DNA of 64,000 nt from Streptomyces sp. NRRL S-37. GTDB lineage: Bacteria > Actinomycetota > Actinomycetes > Streptomycetales > Streptomycetaceae. The stretch spans positions 538,755 through 602,754 of the forward strand of contig NZ_JOIZ01000001.1 of NCBI RefSeq assembly GCF_000721605.1, read 5' to 3'. How positions within the stretch are numbered: the stretch's first letter is position 1; each line of letters begins with the position of its first letter. Positions 1-12,937 of the stretch are shown piece after piece. The notes under the pieces were generated by a model. That model was not told the origin of the DNA and ran no database searches. It worked only from the letters and a program-made list of their open reading frames with translations. The position numbers were made by a program, and so were the translations under genes.

Positions 1-3116
<3,116 letters not shown>

Positions 3117-3189
3117 GCGTCGCCTGGCCTTCCTCGGGGTCCGCGCCCCGGGCAGTGTCGGAATGGTCTCCCCTCGGACGAAGCCGAAG

Positions 3190-3325
3190 GTGAGGGAAGG
3201 GAGTTCCTGGCTCATCCGGCCTGGTGAGGCCGAATTCACAGTGGCGGGACCGCGCCGGATTCACACCGGCTTCCTCTCCTGTCGCCGTGGTGGCGGTTCG
3301 TGGACCGGGTGATCCACTGGGGAGC
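3190..3325 (-). promoter_or_regulatory. Cobalamin riboswitch upstream of cobN
   Basis: On the minus strand the leader contains GAAGCCGGTGTGAATCCGGC, then GGTCCCGCCACTGTGA, and finally GATGAGCCAGGAACTCC. These match the conserved core and B12 box of cobalamin (AdoCbl) riboswitches in order and spacing. It sits about 75 nt before the cobN start and should repress cobN when coenzyme B12 is plentiful, probably by hiding the ribosome site. The opposite-strand gene cobG starts only about 65 bp to the right, so the two divergent promoters must be tightly packed here. Confidence 0.93.
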
Positions 3326-3390
3326 ATAGTAAGGGTCACAGGATGAGCGCGGGGCATACATCGTTCGTGATCGTGGGTATGCTCACCGCC

Positions 3391-4662
3391 ATGCCCACGG
3401 CAGCCCTTCCTCCATCGCCCCAGGCCACCCCGGCCCGACGGGACCGCGGTGACGCCTGCCCCGGAGCGCTGCGCCTGCACGAGGCGGACGACGGGGCTCT
3501 GGCCCGCATCCGACTCCCCGGCGGCGTTCTGACCACGGATCAGGCCCGGGCGCTCGGCCGTGCCGCCCGGCGGCTGGGCGACGGCGACCTGCACCTGACA
3601 TCGCGTGGCAACGTGCAGCTGCGCGGTCTGGCAGCCGGGTGCGGCGCGGAGTTGGCAGAGGCGTTGGACGCGGCTGGCCTGCTTCCCTCGCCAGAGCACG
3701 AGCGGGTACGCAACATCGTCGCCTCCCCTCTGTCCGGCCTCGACGGCGGCGGCTTGCAGGACGTACGGCCCTGGCTGACGGCCCTGGACGCCGCGTTGTG
3801 CGCGAGTGAAACCGCCAAGGGCTTGTCGGGTCGATTCTTTTTCGCCCTAGACGACGGGCGCGGTGATGTGGCCGGCCTCGGCGCCGACGTCACGGTGCGT
3901 GCGACCGGGGACGGCGGAGCATGGCTCACCCTCGGGTCGGTCCGGGTGGCCGCCGCTGACGCGGCACTCGCCGCGATGGTGGCCGCCGAGACCTTCCTTC
4001 AGGCCGCGCGGTCGCACGGGACGCGGACCTGGAGGATGTCCGAACTCCCCCTGACGCAAGACGAGCTGGGCCTGCTCGTGCGTGACCGGCTGACGGCCAA
4101 GGGCATCGAGCACGAGGATCGTCCCGAGCCGGTCGGTGCTGCCGAAGGACCGTCGCCGGGCGTCGTCGGCGATGCCCTGTCCGTGCACGTGCCCCTGGGG
4201 CGGCTCTCGTCTCTCCAGTGGGAGGCACTGACCGATGCCGCGGACTCCGAGCTCCGGCTGACCCCCTGGCGTGGCGTGGTCGTCCCGACCCTGGGCGCTA
4301 CCGCTGCGCAGATCACCGGGGCGCTCGAACGTCTCCGTGCGGCCGGACTGGTCACCGACCCCGCGTCCCCATGGCTCCACGTCGGCGCCTGCATCGGCCG
4401 CCCCGGATGCGCCAAGGCACACGCGGACGTACGGGCGGACGCGGCGCGGGCACTCGACGTGACGGGCCGCCCTGCCCTCCCCCTGTACTGGTCCGGGTGC
4501 GAACGGCGCTGCGGGCACCCCAGTGGTGACCACGTCGATGTGCTCGCGACCCCGGACGGCGGCTACCGCCTCTCAGCCGCCACGGCGGGCCGGAGCACGC
4601 GAACCGCCTCCGCAGCCGGTCCTTCCCAGACAGGCGCCGCCCTGGCGGCCATCACTTCATGA
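3391..4662 (+). CDS. cobG: Precorrin-3B synthase CobG
   Basis: Oxygen-dependent enzyme that hydroxylates C20 of precorrin-3A and forms the gamma-lactone of precorrin-3B, which allows ring contraction. It belongs to the nitrite/sulfite reductase fold with an Fe-S centre. Visible: RGNVQLRGL near residue 60, a Cys pair in [11 protein letters not shown] near residue 332, and [10 protein letters not shown] near 368, the expected cluster ligands. About 423 residues, normal for the family. An in-frame ATG at 3379 is an alternative start; the frame is open further back but that would run into the cobN leader. Its stop overlaps the cobH start (ATGA), so the two are translationally coupled. Confidence 0.93.
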   Translation: MPTAALPPSPQATPARRDRGDACPGALRLHEADDGALARIRLPGGVLTTDQARALGRAARRLGDGDLHLTSRGNVQLRGLAAGCGAELAEALDAAGLLPSPEHERVRNIVASPLSGLDGGGLQDVRPWLTALDAALCASETAKGLSGRFFFALDDGRGDVAGLGADVTVRATGDGGAWLTLGSVRVAAADAALAAMVAAETFLQAARSHGTRTWRMSELPLTQDELGLLVRDRLTAKGIEHEDRPEPVGAAEGPSPGVVGDALSVHVPLGRLSSLQWEALTDAADSELRLTPWRGVVVPTLGATAAQITGALERLRAAGLVTDPASPWLHVGACIGRPGCAKAHADVRADAARALDVTGRPALPLYWSGCERRCGHPSGDHVDVLATPDGGYRLSAATAGRSTRTASAAGPSQTGAALAAITS

Positions 4663-5330
4663 TCCGCAAGACGACCGAGAGCAGCGAGAAGAGCACCGTG
4701 ACCACCTACGTCTACGAGAAGGACGGGGCGGCGATCTACCGCCAGTCCTTCGCCACCATCCGCGGGGAAGCGGACCTCGCGGGACTGCCCGCCGACGTCA
4801 GCCAGGTCGCGGTCCGCATGATCCACGCCTGCGGGATGGTCGACCTCGTGAAGGACCTGTCCTACACGCCCGCGGTGGTGGCCCGCGCGCGCGAGGCCCT
4901 GCGTTCCGGTGCCCCGATCTTCTGCGACGTGCAGATGGTGGCCAGCGGCGTGACCCGCAAGCGGCTGCCCGCCGGCAACGACGTGCTCTGCACCCTGTCC
5001 GACCCGGCCGTCCCGTCGCTGGCCGCGAAGATGGGCACCACGCGCAGCGCCGCCGCGCTGGAGCTGTGGCGCGACCGGCTGGAAGGGGCGGTCGTCGCCG
5101 TCGGCAACGCACCCACCGCCCTCTTCCGGCTCCTGGGGATGATCGAGGAGGGCGCTCCCCTGCCCGCCGCCGTCATCGGTGTCCCGGTCGGCTTCGTCGG
5201 CGCCGCCGAGTCCAAAGACGCCTTGGCCGCTCATCCCTCCGGCCTGGAGTACCTGGCGGTGCGCGGCCGCCGCGGTGGCAGCGCCATCGCGGCCGCCGCG
5301 CTCAACGCGATCGCGAGCGAGGAAGAGTGA
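4659..5330 (+). CDS. cobH: Precorrin-8X methylmutase CobH
   Basis: Catalyses the C11-to-C12 methyl shift converting precorrin-8X to hydrogenobyrinate. The translation shows [15 protein letters not shown] with the catalytic His at about residue 56, [23 protein letters not shown] and [13 protein letters not shown], all family signatures. 223 residues from the ATG that overlaps the cobG stop. A GTG at 4698 ([13 protein letters not shown]) is closer to where many homologues begin, so the first 13 residues may not be real. Its stop overlaps the next start at 5327 by GTGA, placing it in one operon with cobG and cobIJ. Confidence 0.95.
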   Translation: MIRKTTESSEKSTVTTYVYEKDGAAIYRQSFATIRGEADLAGLPADVSQVAVRMIHACGMVDLVKDLSYTPAVVARAREALRSGAPIFCDVQMVASGVTRKRLPAGNDVLCTLSDPAVPSLAAKMGTTRSAAALELWRDRLEGAVVAVGNAPTALFRLLGMIEEGAPLPAAVIGVPVGFVGAAESKDALAAHPSGLEYLAVRGRRGGSAIAAAALNAIASEEE

Positions 5331-6814
5331 GCGGCAAGCTGTACGGGGTCGGCCTCGGCCCCGGCGACCCCTCCCTGATGACCGTACGGGCCGTCGAGGT
5401 CATCGCCGAAGCGGACGTGATCGCGTACCACAGCGCCCGGCACGGGCGGTCCATCGCCCGCTCGATCGCGGCGCAGTACATCCGCGAAGACCACATCGAG
5501 GAAGCGCTGGTCTACCCGGTCACAACGGAGACCACCGACCACCCCGGCGGCTATGAGGGCGCCATGGAGGAGTTCTACGCCGAGGCGTCGGCCAGGCTCG
5601 CGTCCCATCTCGACGCCGGCCGCACCGTGGCCGTGCTCGCCGAGGGCGACCCGCTCTTCTACGGGTCCTACATGCACATGCACAAGCGGCTCGTCGACCG
5701 CTACGACACCGAGGTCATCCCCGGTATCACCTCCGTGTCGGCCGCCGCGGCGCGTCTGGGCGCACCGCTCGCTGAGGGCGAGGAGGTGCTGACGATCCTG
5801 CCGGGCACCCTGCCCGAGGAGGAGCTGACCGCCCGCCTCGCCACGACGGACGCCGCGGTGGTGATGAAGCTCGGCCGGACCTTCCCCAAGGTGCGCCGTG
5901 CGCTGGAGAGCGCGGGACGGCTGGAGGAGGCCCGGTATGTGGAGCGGGCCACCATGAGCAAGGAGCGCCTCGCCGAACTGGCGGATGTGGACGCGGAGTC
6001 GGTGCCGTACTTCTCGGTGGCCGTGCTGCCGAGCCAGGTGGATGCCGGGCGGCCCGTGCGGGAGCGGGGCCAGGTGGTCGTGGTCGGCACGGGTCCGGCC
6101 GGTCCGCTGTGGCTGACGCCCGAGACGCGGGGCGCGCTGGCCGCCGCCGACGACCTGGTCGGCTACACCACCTACCTGAACCGGGTGCCCGAGCGACCGG
6201 GCCAGGCCCGGCACGGCTCGGACAACCGCGTGGAGGCCGAGCGCGCCGAGTTCGCGCTGCAACTGGCCCGGAAGGGTCGCCGGGTGGCCGTGGTCTCCGG
6301 TGGCGACCCGGGTGTGTTCGCCATGGCGACCGCGGTCCTGGAAGCCGCGTCCCGGCCCGAGTACCTGGATGTGCCGGTGCGCGTGCTGCCGGGCGTGACC
6401 GCCGCCAACGCGGCCGCGGCACGGGCCGGCGCCCCGCTCGGACACGACTACGCCACCATCTCCCTCTCCGACCGGCTCAAGCCGTGGGAGGTCATCGCGG
6501 AGCGGTTGCAGGCAGCGGCCTCAGCGGACTTGGTACTGGCCCTGTACAACCCCGGCTCGCGCAGCCGTACCTGGCAGGTGGGCAAGGCACAGGAGCTGCT
6601 GCTGGAGCACCGTGCCCCCGAGACGCCGGTGGTGGTCGCCCGGGACGTCGGCGGCCCGGATGAGCGGGTGCGGATCGTGCGGCTGGGCGAGCTGGATCCG
6701 GCCGAGGTCGACATGCGCACGATCCTGCTGGTCGGTTCCTCGCAGACCCAGGTGGTACGGCGGGCCGACGGCGAGGAGATCGTCTGGACGCCGCGCCGGT
6801 ATCCGGAGGCGTGA
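5327..6814 (+). CDS. cobIJ: CobI-CobJ fusion (precorrin-2 C20- and precorrin-3B C17-methyltransferase)
   Basis: Two SAM-dependent corrin methyltransferases in one 495-residue chain. The first half (about 1-240) begins with [13 protein letters not shown] and has [15 protein letters not shown] near residue 104, as in CobI, which methylates C20 of precorrin-2. The second half (about 248-495) has [28 protein letters not shown] near 322 and [12 protein letters not shown], as in CobJ, which methylates C17 and contracts the ring. The fused form is common in actinobacteria. The GTG start overlaps the cobH stop; the much longer open frame upstream is an accident of high GC. A hairpin terminator follows the stop. 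Confidence 0.95.
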   Translation: MSGKLYGVGLGPGDPSLMTVRAVEVIAEADVIAYHSARHGRSIARSIAAQYIREDHIEEALVYPVTTETTDHPGGYEGAMEEFYAEASARLASHLDAGRTVAVLAEGDPLFYGSYMHMHKRLVDRYDTEVIPGITSVSAAAARLGAPLAEGEEVLTILPGTLPEEELTARLATTDAAVVMKLGRTFPKVRRALESAGRLEEARYVERATMSKERLAELADVDAESVPYFSVAVLPSQVDAGRPVRERGQVVVVGTGPAGPLWLTPETRGALAAADDLVGYTTYLNRVPERPGQARHGSDNRVEAERAEFALQLARKGRRVAVVSGGDPGVFAMATAVLEAASRPEYLDVPVRVLPGVTAANAAAARAGAPLGHDYATISLSDRLKPWEVIAERLQAAASADLVLALYNPGSRSRTWQVGKAQELLLEHRAPETPVVVARDVGGPDERVRIVRLGELDPAEVDMRTILLVGSSQTQVVRRADGEEIVWTPRRYPEA

Positions 6815-6819
6815 GATGA

Positions 6820-6846
6820 GCGGTGCCGCGCCGCGCGCGGCACCGC
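6820..6846. terminator. Bidirectional hairpin between cobIJ and the NiCoT gene
   Basis: Perfect 11-bp inverted repeat GCGGTGCCGCG / CGCGGCACCGC with a 5-nt loop, in the 40-bp gap between two convergent genes. It can serve both strands. There is no T-run, as is usual in high-GC actinobacteria. Confidence 0.8.
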
Positions 6847-6854
6847 CTCCCGCT

Positions 6855-8024
6855 CTACTCGCCGTGCTCCTGAGCGGTGTCCGGCTGGGCCAACCCCGCC
6901 GTCCATTTCTCCTCGATGCGGCCCACCTTCCACACCAGCAGGGCGACGGCCCAGGTGGCGAAGAACAGACCGACGATGACGTAGCCGATGATGTTGAGGT
7001 CGAGTCCCGAGATCCAGTCCCAGAACACTCCGTGCAGGTCCGCCTTCTCGGCGACCAGACCCAGCAGTTCGACCGTGCCGATGATGAGGGCGACGGCGAC
7101 GGACAGGCCCGTGATGATGAGGTTGTAGTAGACCTTGCGTACCGGCTTGGAGAACGCCCAGCCGTAGGCGAAGTTCATGAACGAGCCGTCGATGGTGTCC
7201 AGCAGCGACATGCCGGCCGCGAACAGGATCGGCAGGCACAGGATCGCGTACCAGGGCAGGCCGGAGGCGGCGCCCGAACCGGCGAGGACGAGGAGAGCGA
7301 TCTCGGTGGCGGTGTCGAAGCCGAGGCCGAAGAGGACGCCCAGGGGGTACATCTGCCACGGCTTGGTGATCGACTTCATGAGGCGGCCGAGGAGGCGGTT
7401 CATGAAGCCGCGGTTGTTGAGCTGCTCCTCCAGAGCCGCCTCGTCGAAGTGGCCGGTGCGCATCTGGCGGAATACCTTCCAGATGCCCACCATGATCATC
7501 AGGTTGATGACCGCGATGACGTAGAGGAAAGTCCCGGAGACGGTCGTGCCGATCCAGCCGGTGATGCTGTGCAGCGTGGAGTTGTCGTTCTCCACCGGGC
7601 CTGCCAGCGCTTTGACTCCCAGGGACAGCAGGAAAGCGAGCGCAAAGACGATCGACGAGTGACCGAGAGAGAACCAGAAGCCGACCGACAGCGGACGTTG
7701 CCCCTCGTTCATCAGCTTACGGGTGGTGTTGTCGATGGCGGCGATGTGGTCGGCGTCGAAGGCGTGACGCATGCCGAGGGTGTACGCGGTGACTCCGATG
7801 CCTACGCCAAAGGTCTTGGTGCCGAGGCTGTAGTGCTGGGGAGCGACGATCGCGACCAGCGTGAACCAGCCGATGACGTGCAGAGCCAGGATGAAGGCGG
7901 CCATGCCACCGGCGCTGGCCCATTCCTTCCGGGTCATCGAGGTGCGGATGCGGTGCCACGAGATGCCGCGTCCGGTGGCCGGAGCGGGCGGCCCGGTGGA
8001 AGCGGAATCAGGAGCGGTGGTCAT
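6855..8024 (-). CDS. NiCoT-family nickel/cobalt permease
   Basis: Secondary transporter of the HoxN/NixA (NiCoT) family, importing Ni2+ and/or Co2+. The signature HAFDADHIAAIDNTTR lies near residue 86, followed by FSLGHSSIVFALAF and GLGFDTATEIALL, the three conserved NiCoT motifs. Eight or so hydrophobic segments are visible in 389 residues. Placement inside the corrin cluster argues for cobalt supply to CobN, but specificity cannot be read from sequence. Inverted repeats in the leader may bind a metal sensor. Confidence 0.93.
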   Translation of the reverse strand: MTTAPDSASTGPPAPATGRGISWHRIRTSMTRKEWASAGGMAAFILALHVIGWFTLVAIVAPQHYSLGTKTFGVGIGVTAYTLGMRHAFDADHIAAIDNTTRKLMNEGQRPLSVGFWFSLGHSSIVFALAFLLSLGVKALAGPVENDNSTLHSITGWIGTTVSGTFLYVIAVINLMIMVGIWKVFRQMRTGHFDEAALEEQLNNRGFMNRLLGRLMKSITKPWQMYPLGVLFGLGFDTATEIALLVLAGSGAASGLPWYAILCLPILFAAGMSLLDTIDGSFMNFAYGWAFSKPVRKVYYNLIITGLSVAVALIIGTVELLGLVAEKADLHGVFWDWISGLDLNIIGYVIVGLFFATWAVALLVWKVGRIEEKWTAGLAQPDTAQEHGE

Positions 8025-8035
8025 GGGGCGTGACC

Positions 8036-8097
8036 CTTGCTTATCGGCAAGTGGCTTTTTTCAGCCGCGCTTCCCAGGTTTCTGCGATAAGTTCGCA
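8036..8097. promoter_or_regulatory. Inverted repeats upstream of the NiCoT gene, possible metalloregulator sites
   Basis: Two short palindromes lie 12-75 nt before the NiCoT start: CTTGC-N6-GCAAG (8036-8051, over the ribosome-binding region) and TGCGA-N5-TCGCA (8083-8097). TTGC...GCAA resembles the nickel-responsive Nur box of Streptomyces, which is the basis for this guess. A small hairpin, GGCT-N6-AGCC on the minus strand, lies between them. No cobalamin riboswitch core is present. Confidence 0.35.
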
Positions 8098-8133
8098 ACT
8101 ACAACATAAGTGCCGTAAACAACAAGCCCGGTC

Positions 8134-8898
8134 TCAGTCAACAGCCGGAAAAGACCGCTTCTCAAGATGCTCGCGAACCCACTGGGACGCCTTCTCAGGG
8201 TCGGGGAGGACCGGTACGCGCTCGGGAACGGGTGGTCTACGGACCACGACGACGGGCAGCCGCGCCTCGCGGGCAGCCGCCAGTTTCGGCGCCGTGGCCG
8301 CCCCGCCGCTGTCCTTGGTGACCACGACGTCGATGCGATGGTGCCGCAGCAGCTCTCGCTCACCATCGAGGCTGAAGGGGCCGCGGTCGAGCAGTACCTC
8401 CATGCGGGGCGGATGCGGTGGCTGGGGTGCGTCGACGGATCGTACGAGGAACCACAGGGCGTCGAGGTCCGCGAAGGCGTCCAGCCCCATCCGCCCGGTG
8501 GTGAGGAACACCCGTCGGCCGAGTGCGGGCAGCAACCGGGCCGCCTCCCCGAGCGACCCCACCTCGTGCCACCGGTCGCCCGCTACGGGGACCCAGCCGG
8601 GCCGGCGCAGGGCGAGCAAGGGAACATGGCTGATGGCAGCGGCCTGTGCCGCGTTGAAGCTGATCGTCCCGGCGAAGGGGTGCGTGGCGTCGACGACCGC
8701 GTCGACCGCGTGGTCACGCAGCCACGCGGCCAGTCCCTCAGCCCCTCCGAAGCCACCGACGCGCGTTTCGCCCGGGGGCAGCCGAGGACTGGCGACCCGC
8801 CCCGCGAGGGAGCTGGTCAGCTTCAGACCGGGGGTGCCGTGCAGCAGTTCCGCGAGGCGGCGGGCTTCCGTGGTGCCGCCGAGGATCAGTACGTGCAT
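8134..8898 (-). CDS. cobK: Precorrin-6A reductase CobK
   Basis: NADPH-dependent reduction of precorrin-6A to 6B. The chosen ATG gives MHVLILGGTTEARRLAELL, the CobK/CbiJ N-terminal nucleotide-binding motif; the frame is open 18 codons further but that would overlap the divergent gene. Other marks are DATHPFAGTISFNAAQA near residue 90, LLTTGR-like VFLTTGRMGLDAF, and VVTKDSGGAAT near 210. 254 residues, normal. The divergent cbiD start is only 20-43 bp away. Confidence 0.93.
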   Translation of the reverse strand: MHVLILGGTTEARRLAELLHGTPGLKLTSSLAGRVASPRLPPGETRVGGFGGAEGLAAWLRDHAVDAVVDATHPFAGTISFNAAQAAAISHVPLLALRRPGWVPVAGDRWHEVGSLGEAARLLPALGRRVFLTTGRMGLDAFADLDALWFLVRSVDAPQPPHPPRMEVLLDRGPFSLDGERELLRHHRIDVVVTKDSGGAATAPKLAAAREARLPVVVVRRPPVPERVPVLPDPEKASQWVREHLEKRSFPAVD

Positions 8899-8941
8899 GG
8901 GAGTGGCGGGTCCGTTCATGAGGAGTAGTGAGGGTCGAGGC

Positions 8942-10090
8942 GTGGGTGACAACGCAGGGGGCGGGCCGCGGAGTTCCGGTCAGGTGAAGGGCGGGCGTCG
9001 CGCCCAGTTGGAGCACACGGGGCTGCGGCACGGCTGGACCACGGGGGCCTGCGCGACGGCGGCCACGACGGCCGCGTACACCGCCCTGCTGACCGGTGAG
9101 TTTCCCGACCCGGTGACGATCACGCTACCCAAGGGGCAGATGCCGTCCTTCGCGCTGGCCGCCGAGGAGCTGACCGACGGTTGCGCCATGGCGGGGATCG
9201 TGAAGGATGCGGGAGACGACCCGGACGTCACGCACGGCGCGCTGGTCCGGGCGACGGTCCGGCGGTTGCCCGCGGGCAGTGGCGTCGTCTTCAAGGCGGG
9301 CCCCGGCGTGGGAACGATCACCCGGCCCGGCCTTCCGCTTCCCGTCGGTGAGGCGGCCGTCAATCCTGTGCCCCGGCGGATGATGACCGAGCACGTCGCC
9401 GAGGTCGCCGCGCGGCACGGCGGCAGCGGCGACGTGGAGGTCACCCTCTCCGTCGACCACGGCGAGGAGATCGCCCGCTCCACCTGGAACCCAAGGCTCG
9501 GCATCCTCGGCGGCCTGTCCATCCTCGGCACCACGGGCATCGTCGTGCCGTACTCCTGCTCGGCCTGGATCGACTCCATCCGGCGGGGCGTCGATGTCGC
9601 CCGCGCGGCCGGACGGACCCATGTCGCCGGGTGCACCGGGTCGACGTCGGAGAAGACGGTCGTCGCCGAGTACGGCCTGCCCGAGGACGCCCTGCTCGAC
9701 ATGGGCGACTTCGCGGGCGCCGTACTGAAGTACATCCGCCGCCACCCGGTGGACCGCCTCACCATCTGCGGCGGCTTCGCCAAGCTCTCCAAGCTCGCGG
9801 CGGGCCATCTGGACCTGCACTCCGGCCGCTCCCAGGTCGACAAGGGCTTCCTGGCGAAACTGGCCCGCGGCGGCGGCGCGGACGAGCCGCTGGCCGCCGA
9901 AGTGGCCGCCGCGAACACCGGCCTCGCCGCGCTGCAGTTGTGCCAGGCAGCCGGAGTGCCGCTCGGGGACCTGGTGGCGCAGGCCGCCCGGGACGAGGCA
10001 CTTGCCGTGCTGCGCGGAGCACCGGTCGCCGTGGACGTCATCTGCATCGACCGAGCGGGCACGGTCGTGGGCCGCAGCACGATCCGCTGA
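8942..10090 (+). CDS. cbiD: CbiD, cobalt-precorrin-5B C1-methyltransferase type
   Basis: C1-methyltransferase of corrin synthesis. RHGWTTGACATAATTAAY near the N-terminus is the CbiD signature, with NPRLGILGGLSILGTTGIV, GCTGSTSEKTV and ICGGFAKLSKLA following. About 382 residues from the GTG at 8942 (AGGGTCGAGG just before it); an in-frame ATG at 8918 and a GTG at 8984 are alternatives. In this actinobacterial cluster it probably replaces CobF, the usual C1-methyltransferase of the aerobic route, since no CobF is seen here. The open frame extends far upstream through cobK antisense but that part is a shadow. Confidence 0.92.
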   Translation: MGDNAGGGPRSSGQVKGGRRAQLEHTGLRHGWTTGACATAATTAAYTALLTGEFPDPVTITLPKGQMPSFALAAEELTDGCAMAGIVKDAGDDPDVTHGALVRATVRRLPAGSGVVFKAGPGVGTITRPGLPLPVGEAAVNPVPRRMMTEHVAEVAARHGGSGDVEVTLSVDHGEEIARSTWNPRLGILGGLSILGTTGIVVPYSCSAWIDSIRRGVDVARAAGRTHVAGCTGSTSEKTVVAEYGLPEDALLDMGDFAGAVLKYIRRHPVDRLTICGGFAKLSKLAAGHLDLHSGRSQVDKGFLAKLARGGGADEPLAAEVAAANTGLAALQLCQAAGVPLGDLVAQAARDEALAVLRGAPVAVDVICIDRAGTVVGRSTIR

Positions 10091-10097
10091 GCCCCCG

Positions 10098-11102
10098 TCA
10101 CCGGGCGGCCGGTACGGTCCGCAGATAGGCGCCGAGCCGGGTGATCGCCGACGGGTTGCGAGGGCTTTCGACCAGGTCGGCGTAGTCCAGGGAGATGACC
10201 CGCCGGTGCTTGACAGCCGAGACGTCGCGCAGCGGGGCGTAGGAGAGCAGGAACTTCTCCTTCTGCTCGGCGCTGACGTCGCCGTAGTCGCAGATGACGA
10301 TGACGTCCGGGTCGCGCTGTACGACGCTCTCCCAGCCGACCGTGGTCCAGGAGTCCGCCACGTCGTGCATCACGTTGACGCCGCCCGCCTCGGTGATGAT
10401 CTGCTCCGGAGCCGCGTAGCGGCCGGAGGTGAAGGGGGTGTCCTGGCCGCTGTCGTAGAGGAAGACGGAAGGACGGGCGGCACCCTTGGGCGCCTTGGCC
10501 CGTACGTCGGCGATCTGCTGCTTGAAGTTGGCGATCAGCGTGGCCGCACGCTTCTCGACGCCGAAAAGATGGCCGAGGTTGGTGAGGTCGGCGTACAGGG
10601 CGTCCAGGGGCGGCATGATGCCGCGGGAGGACTTGGTGCGGCCGTTGCGGCAGGACTCGGTGAGGACGTACGAGGGGATACCGAGCTTCTCCAGGGCGTC
10701 GGGGGTGAAGCCGCTGTCCTCACGGAAACCGTAGTTCCAGCCCGCGAAGACGAGGTCGGCACGGGCGTCGAGGACGTTCTCCTTGGTGAGCTGGTCCTTC
10801 GACAGCCATTTCACCTTGCCGTAGCCGTCCTTCCAGGGCACACCGCGCAGGTCGCCCTTGTCGTCGGGCATGGCGAAGCCGGCCATGCGGTCCTCCAGCC
10901 CGAGGGCGAACATCAGCTCCGTGATGCCGACGTCGTTGGTGACGACCCGCTCGGGGACCTTGTCGTACGTCACCTGGCGACCGCAGTTGGTCAGGGTGAC
11001 CGAGGAGGAGGGTTTCGCGTCCTGGGCCGGCTCCACCGTGGCGCCGCACCCGGTGGCGGTCGCGGCCAGACAGAGGGCGGCGGCTAGAAGCTGCTTACGC
11101 AT
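10098..11102 (-). CDS. Cobalamin/iron-type ABC importer substrate-binding lipoprotein
   Basis: Periplasmic-binding-type lipoprotein of the BtuF/FecB family, 334 residues. The N-terminus MRKQLLAAALCLAATATGC is a lipoprotein signal with the lipidated Cys at 19. The body has TYDKVPERVVTNDVGITELM, GWNYGF and DVIVICDYGD, typical of this fold. The first ATG (11108) overlaps AAGGA, so the second ATG at 11102 is preferred. It is the last gene of a permease-ATPase-binding protein operon whose leader is a cobalamin riboswitch, so a corrinoid substrate is likely; a siderophore is the alternative from family alone. Confidence 0.88.
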   Translation of the reverse strand: MRKQLLAAALCLAATATGCGATVEPAQDAKPSSSVTLTNCGRQVTYDKVPERVVTNDVGITELMFALGLEDRMAGFAMPDDKGDLRGVPWKDGYGKVKWLSKDQLTKENVLDARADLVFAGWNYGFREDSGFTPDALEKLGIPSYVLTESCRNGRTKSSRGIMPPLDALYADLTNLGHLFGVEKRAATLIANFKQQIADVRAKAPKGAARPSVFLYDSGQDTPFTSGRYAAPEQIITEAGGVNVMHDVADSWTTVGWESVVQRDPDVIVICDYGDVSAEQKEKFLLSYAPLRDVSAVKHRRVISLDYADLVESPRNPSAITRLGAYLRTVPAAR

Positions 11103-11111
11103 GGGCATCCT

Positions 11112-11879
11112 TCAGGCAGTGGGTGGAAGCAGGTCGAACAGGAGCTGGACGGCATCCGTCTCGGGGTGCCGGACGGTGTGGGCCCGGACGCCGAACACCT
11201 TCGCGAGCAGCGGGGGTTCGAGGACGTCCTGGGGCGGTCCGGAGGCGACGATCCGGCCGCCGTCGAGGACGTACAGCACGTCGCAGTGGGCCGCCGCCAG
11301 GTTGAGGTCGTGCAGCGCGGCCAGCACGGTCAGGCCGCTGTCGCGGACCAGGGACAGCACGTCCAGCTGGTGAGCGATGTCGAGGTGGTTGGTTGGTTCG
11401 TCGAGGACCAGCATCTTCGGTTGCTGGGCCAGCGCCCGGGCGATGAGGACCCGTTGCTTCTCGCCTCCGGACAGGCCCAGGAATCCGCGGTCGGCCAGGT
11501 GGGCGACGCCGGTGCGTGCCATCGCCCGTGCGCAGATCTCCCGGTCCGAGGCGGCCGTACGGCCCTGGTGCGGCAGCCGGCCCATGGCGACCACCTCGGC
11601 GACGGTGAAGTCGAACTCGGCCGAGGACTCCTGCGGCAGTGCGGCCAGGACCCGGGCGGCGGCCCGTGCGGCCATGGCGTGCAGGTTGTCCCCGTCCAGC
11701 CGCACCACTCCCCCGGCCGGCCGCAGCGCCCGGTAGAGGGAGCGCAGCAGGGTCGACTTGCCGCTGCCGTTGGGACCGACGAGTCCGACGAACGCCCCGC
11801 TGCCCACGGTGAGGTCGATGTGCTCGACCAGCCGGATTCCGGCCGCCTCGATCGTGACGTCATCGATGTCGAGTCGCAT
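11112..11879 (-). CDS. ABC importer ATP-binding protein (BtuD/FepC type)
   Basis: ATPase of the importer, 255 residues. Walker A GPNGSGKST at 35-43, ABC signature LSGGEKQRV near 139, Walker B MLVLDEPTNHLD near 158, and the H-loop ALHDLNLAA near 193 are all intact. The ATG at 11879 begins 2 nt after the permease stop with GGAGGGC as ribosome site. The open frame continues about 380 codons upstream in low-complexity translation, a shadow of the permease gene. The C-terminus DAVQLLFDLLPPTA is followed 9 nt later by the lipoprotein start. Confidence 0.94.
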   Translation of the reverse strand: MRLDIDDVTIEAAGIRLVEHIDLTVGSGAFVGLVGPNGSGKSTLLRSLYRALRPAGGVVRLDGDNLHAMAARAAARVLAALPQESSAEFDFTVAEVVAMGRLPHQGRTAASDREICARAMARTGVAHLADRGFLGLSGGEKQRVLIARALAQQPKMLVLDEPTNHLDIAHQLDVLSLVRDSGLTVLAALHDLNLAAAHCDVLYVLDGGRIVASGPPQDVLEPPLLAKVFGVRAHTVRHPETDAVQLLFDLLPPTA

Positions 11880-11881
11880 GC

Positions 11882-12937
11882 TCAGCGCCCTCCGAACGTG
11901 TAAGCGCCCCGCCGCATCAGCAGCAGGAACGCGGGAACACCGACCACCGCGGTGATCACTCCGACCGGCAGCTCGGCGGGCGCGAACAGCAGCCGGGACA
12001 GTACGTCCGCCCATACCAGCAGCACGGCCCCGGCGAGCGGGGCGACCGCCAGCACTCGCCGGTGGTCGGCGCCGACGAGCATCCGGACGACGTGCGGAAC
12101 CATGAGGCCGACGAACCCGATGGCCCCGCTGACCGCCACCACCGTCCCGGTCACCGCCGCGGTGACGAGGAACAGCTCCCGGCGCAGCCGGGCCGGTCCG
12201 ACGCCGAGCGCGGCCGCTGTCTCGTCGCCCATGGCGAGTGCGTTGAGCGGCTCGGCCCGCAACCTCAGCAAGGTCCATCCGGCCGCCACCGTGACGGCGG
12301 CGAGCGGCAGTCGGGCCCAGGTGGCGCCGCCCAGGCTGCCCAGCAGCCACATCATCGCGGACCGGGCCGCCTCGCCCCGTGCAGCACCGAACACCATGAC
12401 CGTGGTGACGGCCTCGAAGCCGTACGCCAGTGCCGTGCCGGTCAGGATCAGCCGCAGGGGCGTCAGTCCGTGCGGTGAGCGGGCCACGGCGTACACGAGC
12501 GCCATCGCCGCGAGCGCGGAGACGAACGCCGACGCGGACAGCGCCCACACGCCGAGCCCGGCGAACGCGCCGAGGAGGATGACGGCGTTGGCACCCACCG
12601 CCGCGCCGGAGGAGATACCGAGGACGAACGGGTCGGCCAGCGCGTTGCGCACCATGGCCTGCACCGCCACCCCGACGGCCGCGAGGCCCGCTCCGGCCAC
12701 GGCACCGAGCAGCACCCGCGGCAGCCGGATCTCCCAGACGATGGTGTACGCGGCCGTGTCCCGCGCATGCACGGTCCCACCGGTGAGTCCGGCCCACAGG
12801 AAGCGCAGTACGTCCGCCCAGCCGACGCCGGCGGCACCGAGCCCCACCCCGCCGACGAGGGACAACAGGAGCAGCAGCACCAGAGCCAGGCTGAGCGGCA
12901 ACACGGGTATGCGACGGGGGGCCGTGCTTCGGCGCAC
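11882..12937 (-). CDS. FecCD-family permease of the corrinoid ABC importer
   Basis: Membrane permease of the BtuC/FecCD family, 351 residues with about ten hydrophobic segments. Recognisable blocks are WEIRLPRVLLGAVAGAGLA, ALADPFVLGISSGAAVGA, WLLGSLGGATW, and IGFVGLMVPHVVRMLVGADH, the last being the family's coupling region. The GTG at 12937 is chosen because GAAAGG lies 7 nt before it; the frame is open to 13111, but that stretch is riboswitch RNA. First gene of a permease-ATPase-binding protein operon. Confidence 0.93.
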   Translation of the reverse strand: MRRSTAPRRIPVLPLSLALVLLLLLSLVGGVGLGAAGVGWADVLRFLWAGLTGGTVHARDTAAYTIVWEIRLPRVLLGAVAGAGLAAVGVAVQAMVRNALADPFVLGISSGAAVGANAVILLGAFAGLGVWALSASAFVSALAAMALVYAVARSPHGLTPLRLILTGTALAYGFEAVTTVMVFGAARGEAARSAMMWLLGSLGGATWARLPLAAVTVAAGWTLLRLRAEPLNALAMGDETAAALGVGPARLRRELFLVTAAVTGTVVAVSGAIGFVGLMVPHVVRMLVGADHRRVLAVAPLAGAVLLVWADVLSRLLFAPAELPVGVITAVVGVPAFLLLMRRGAYTFGGR

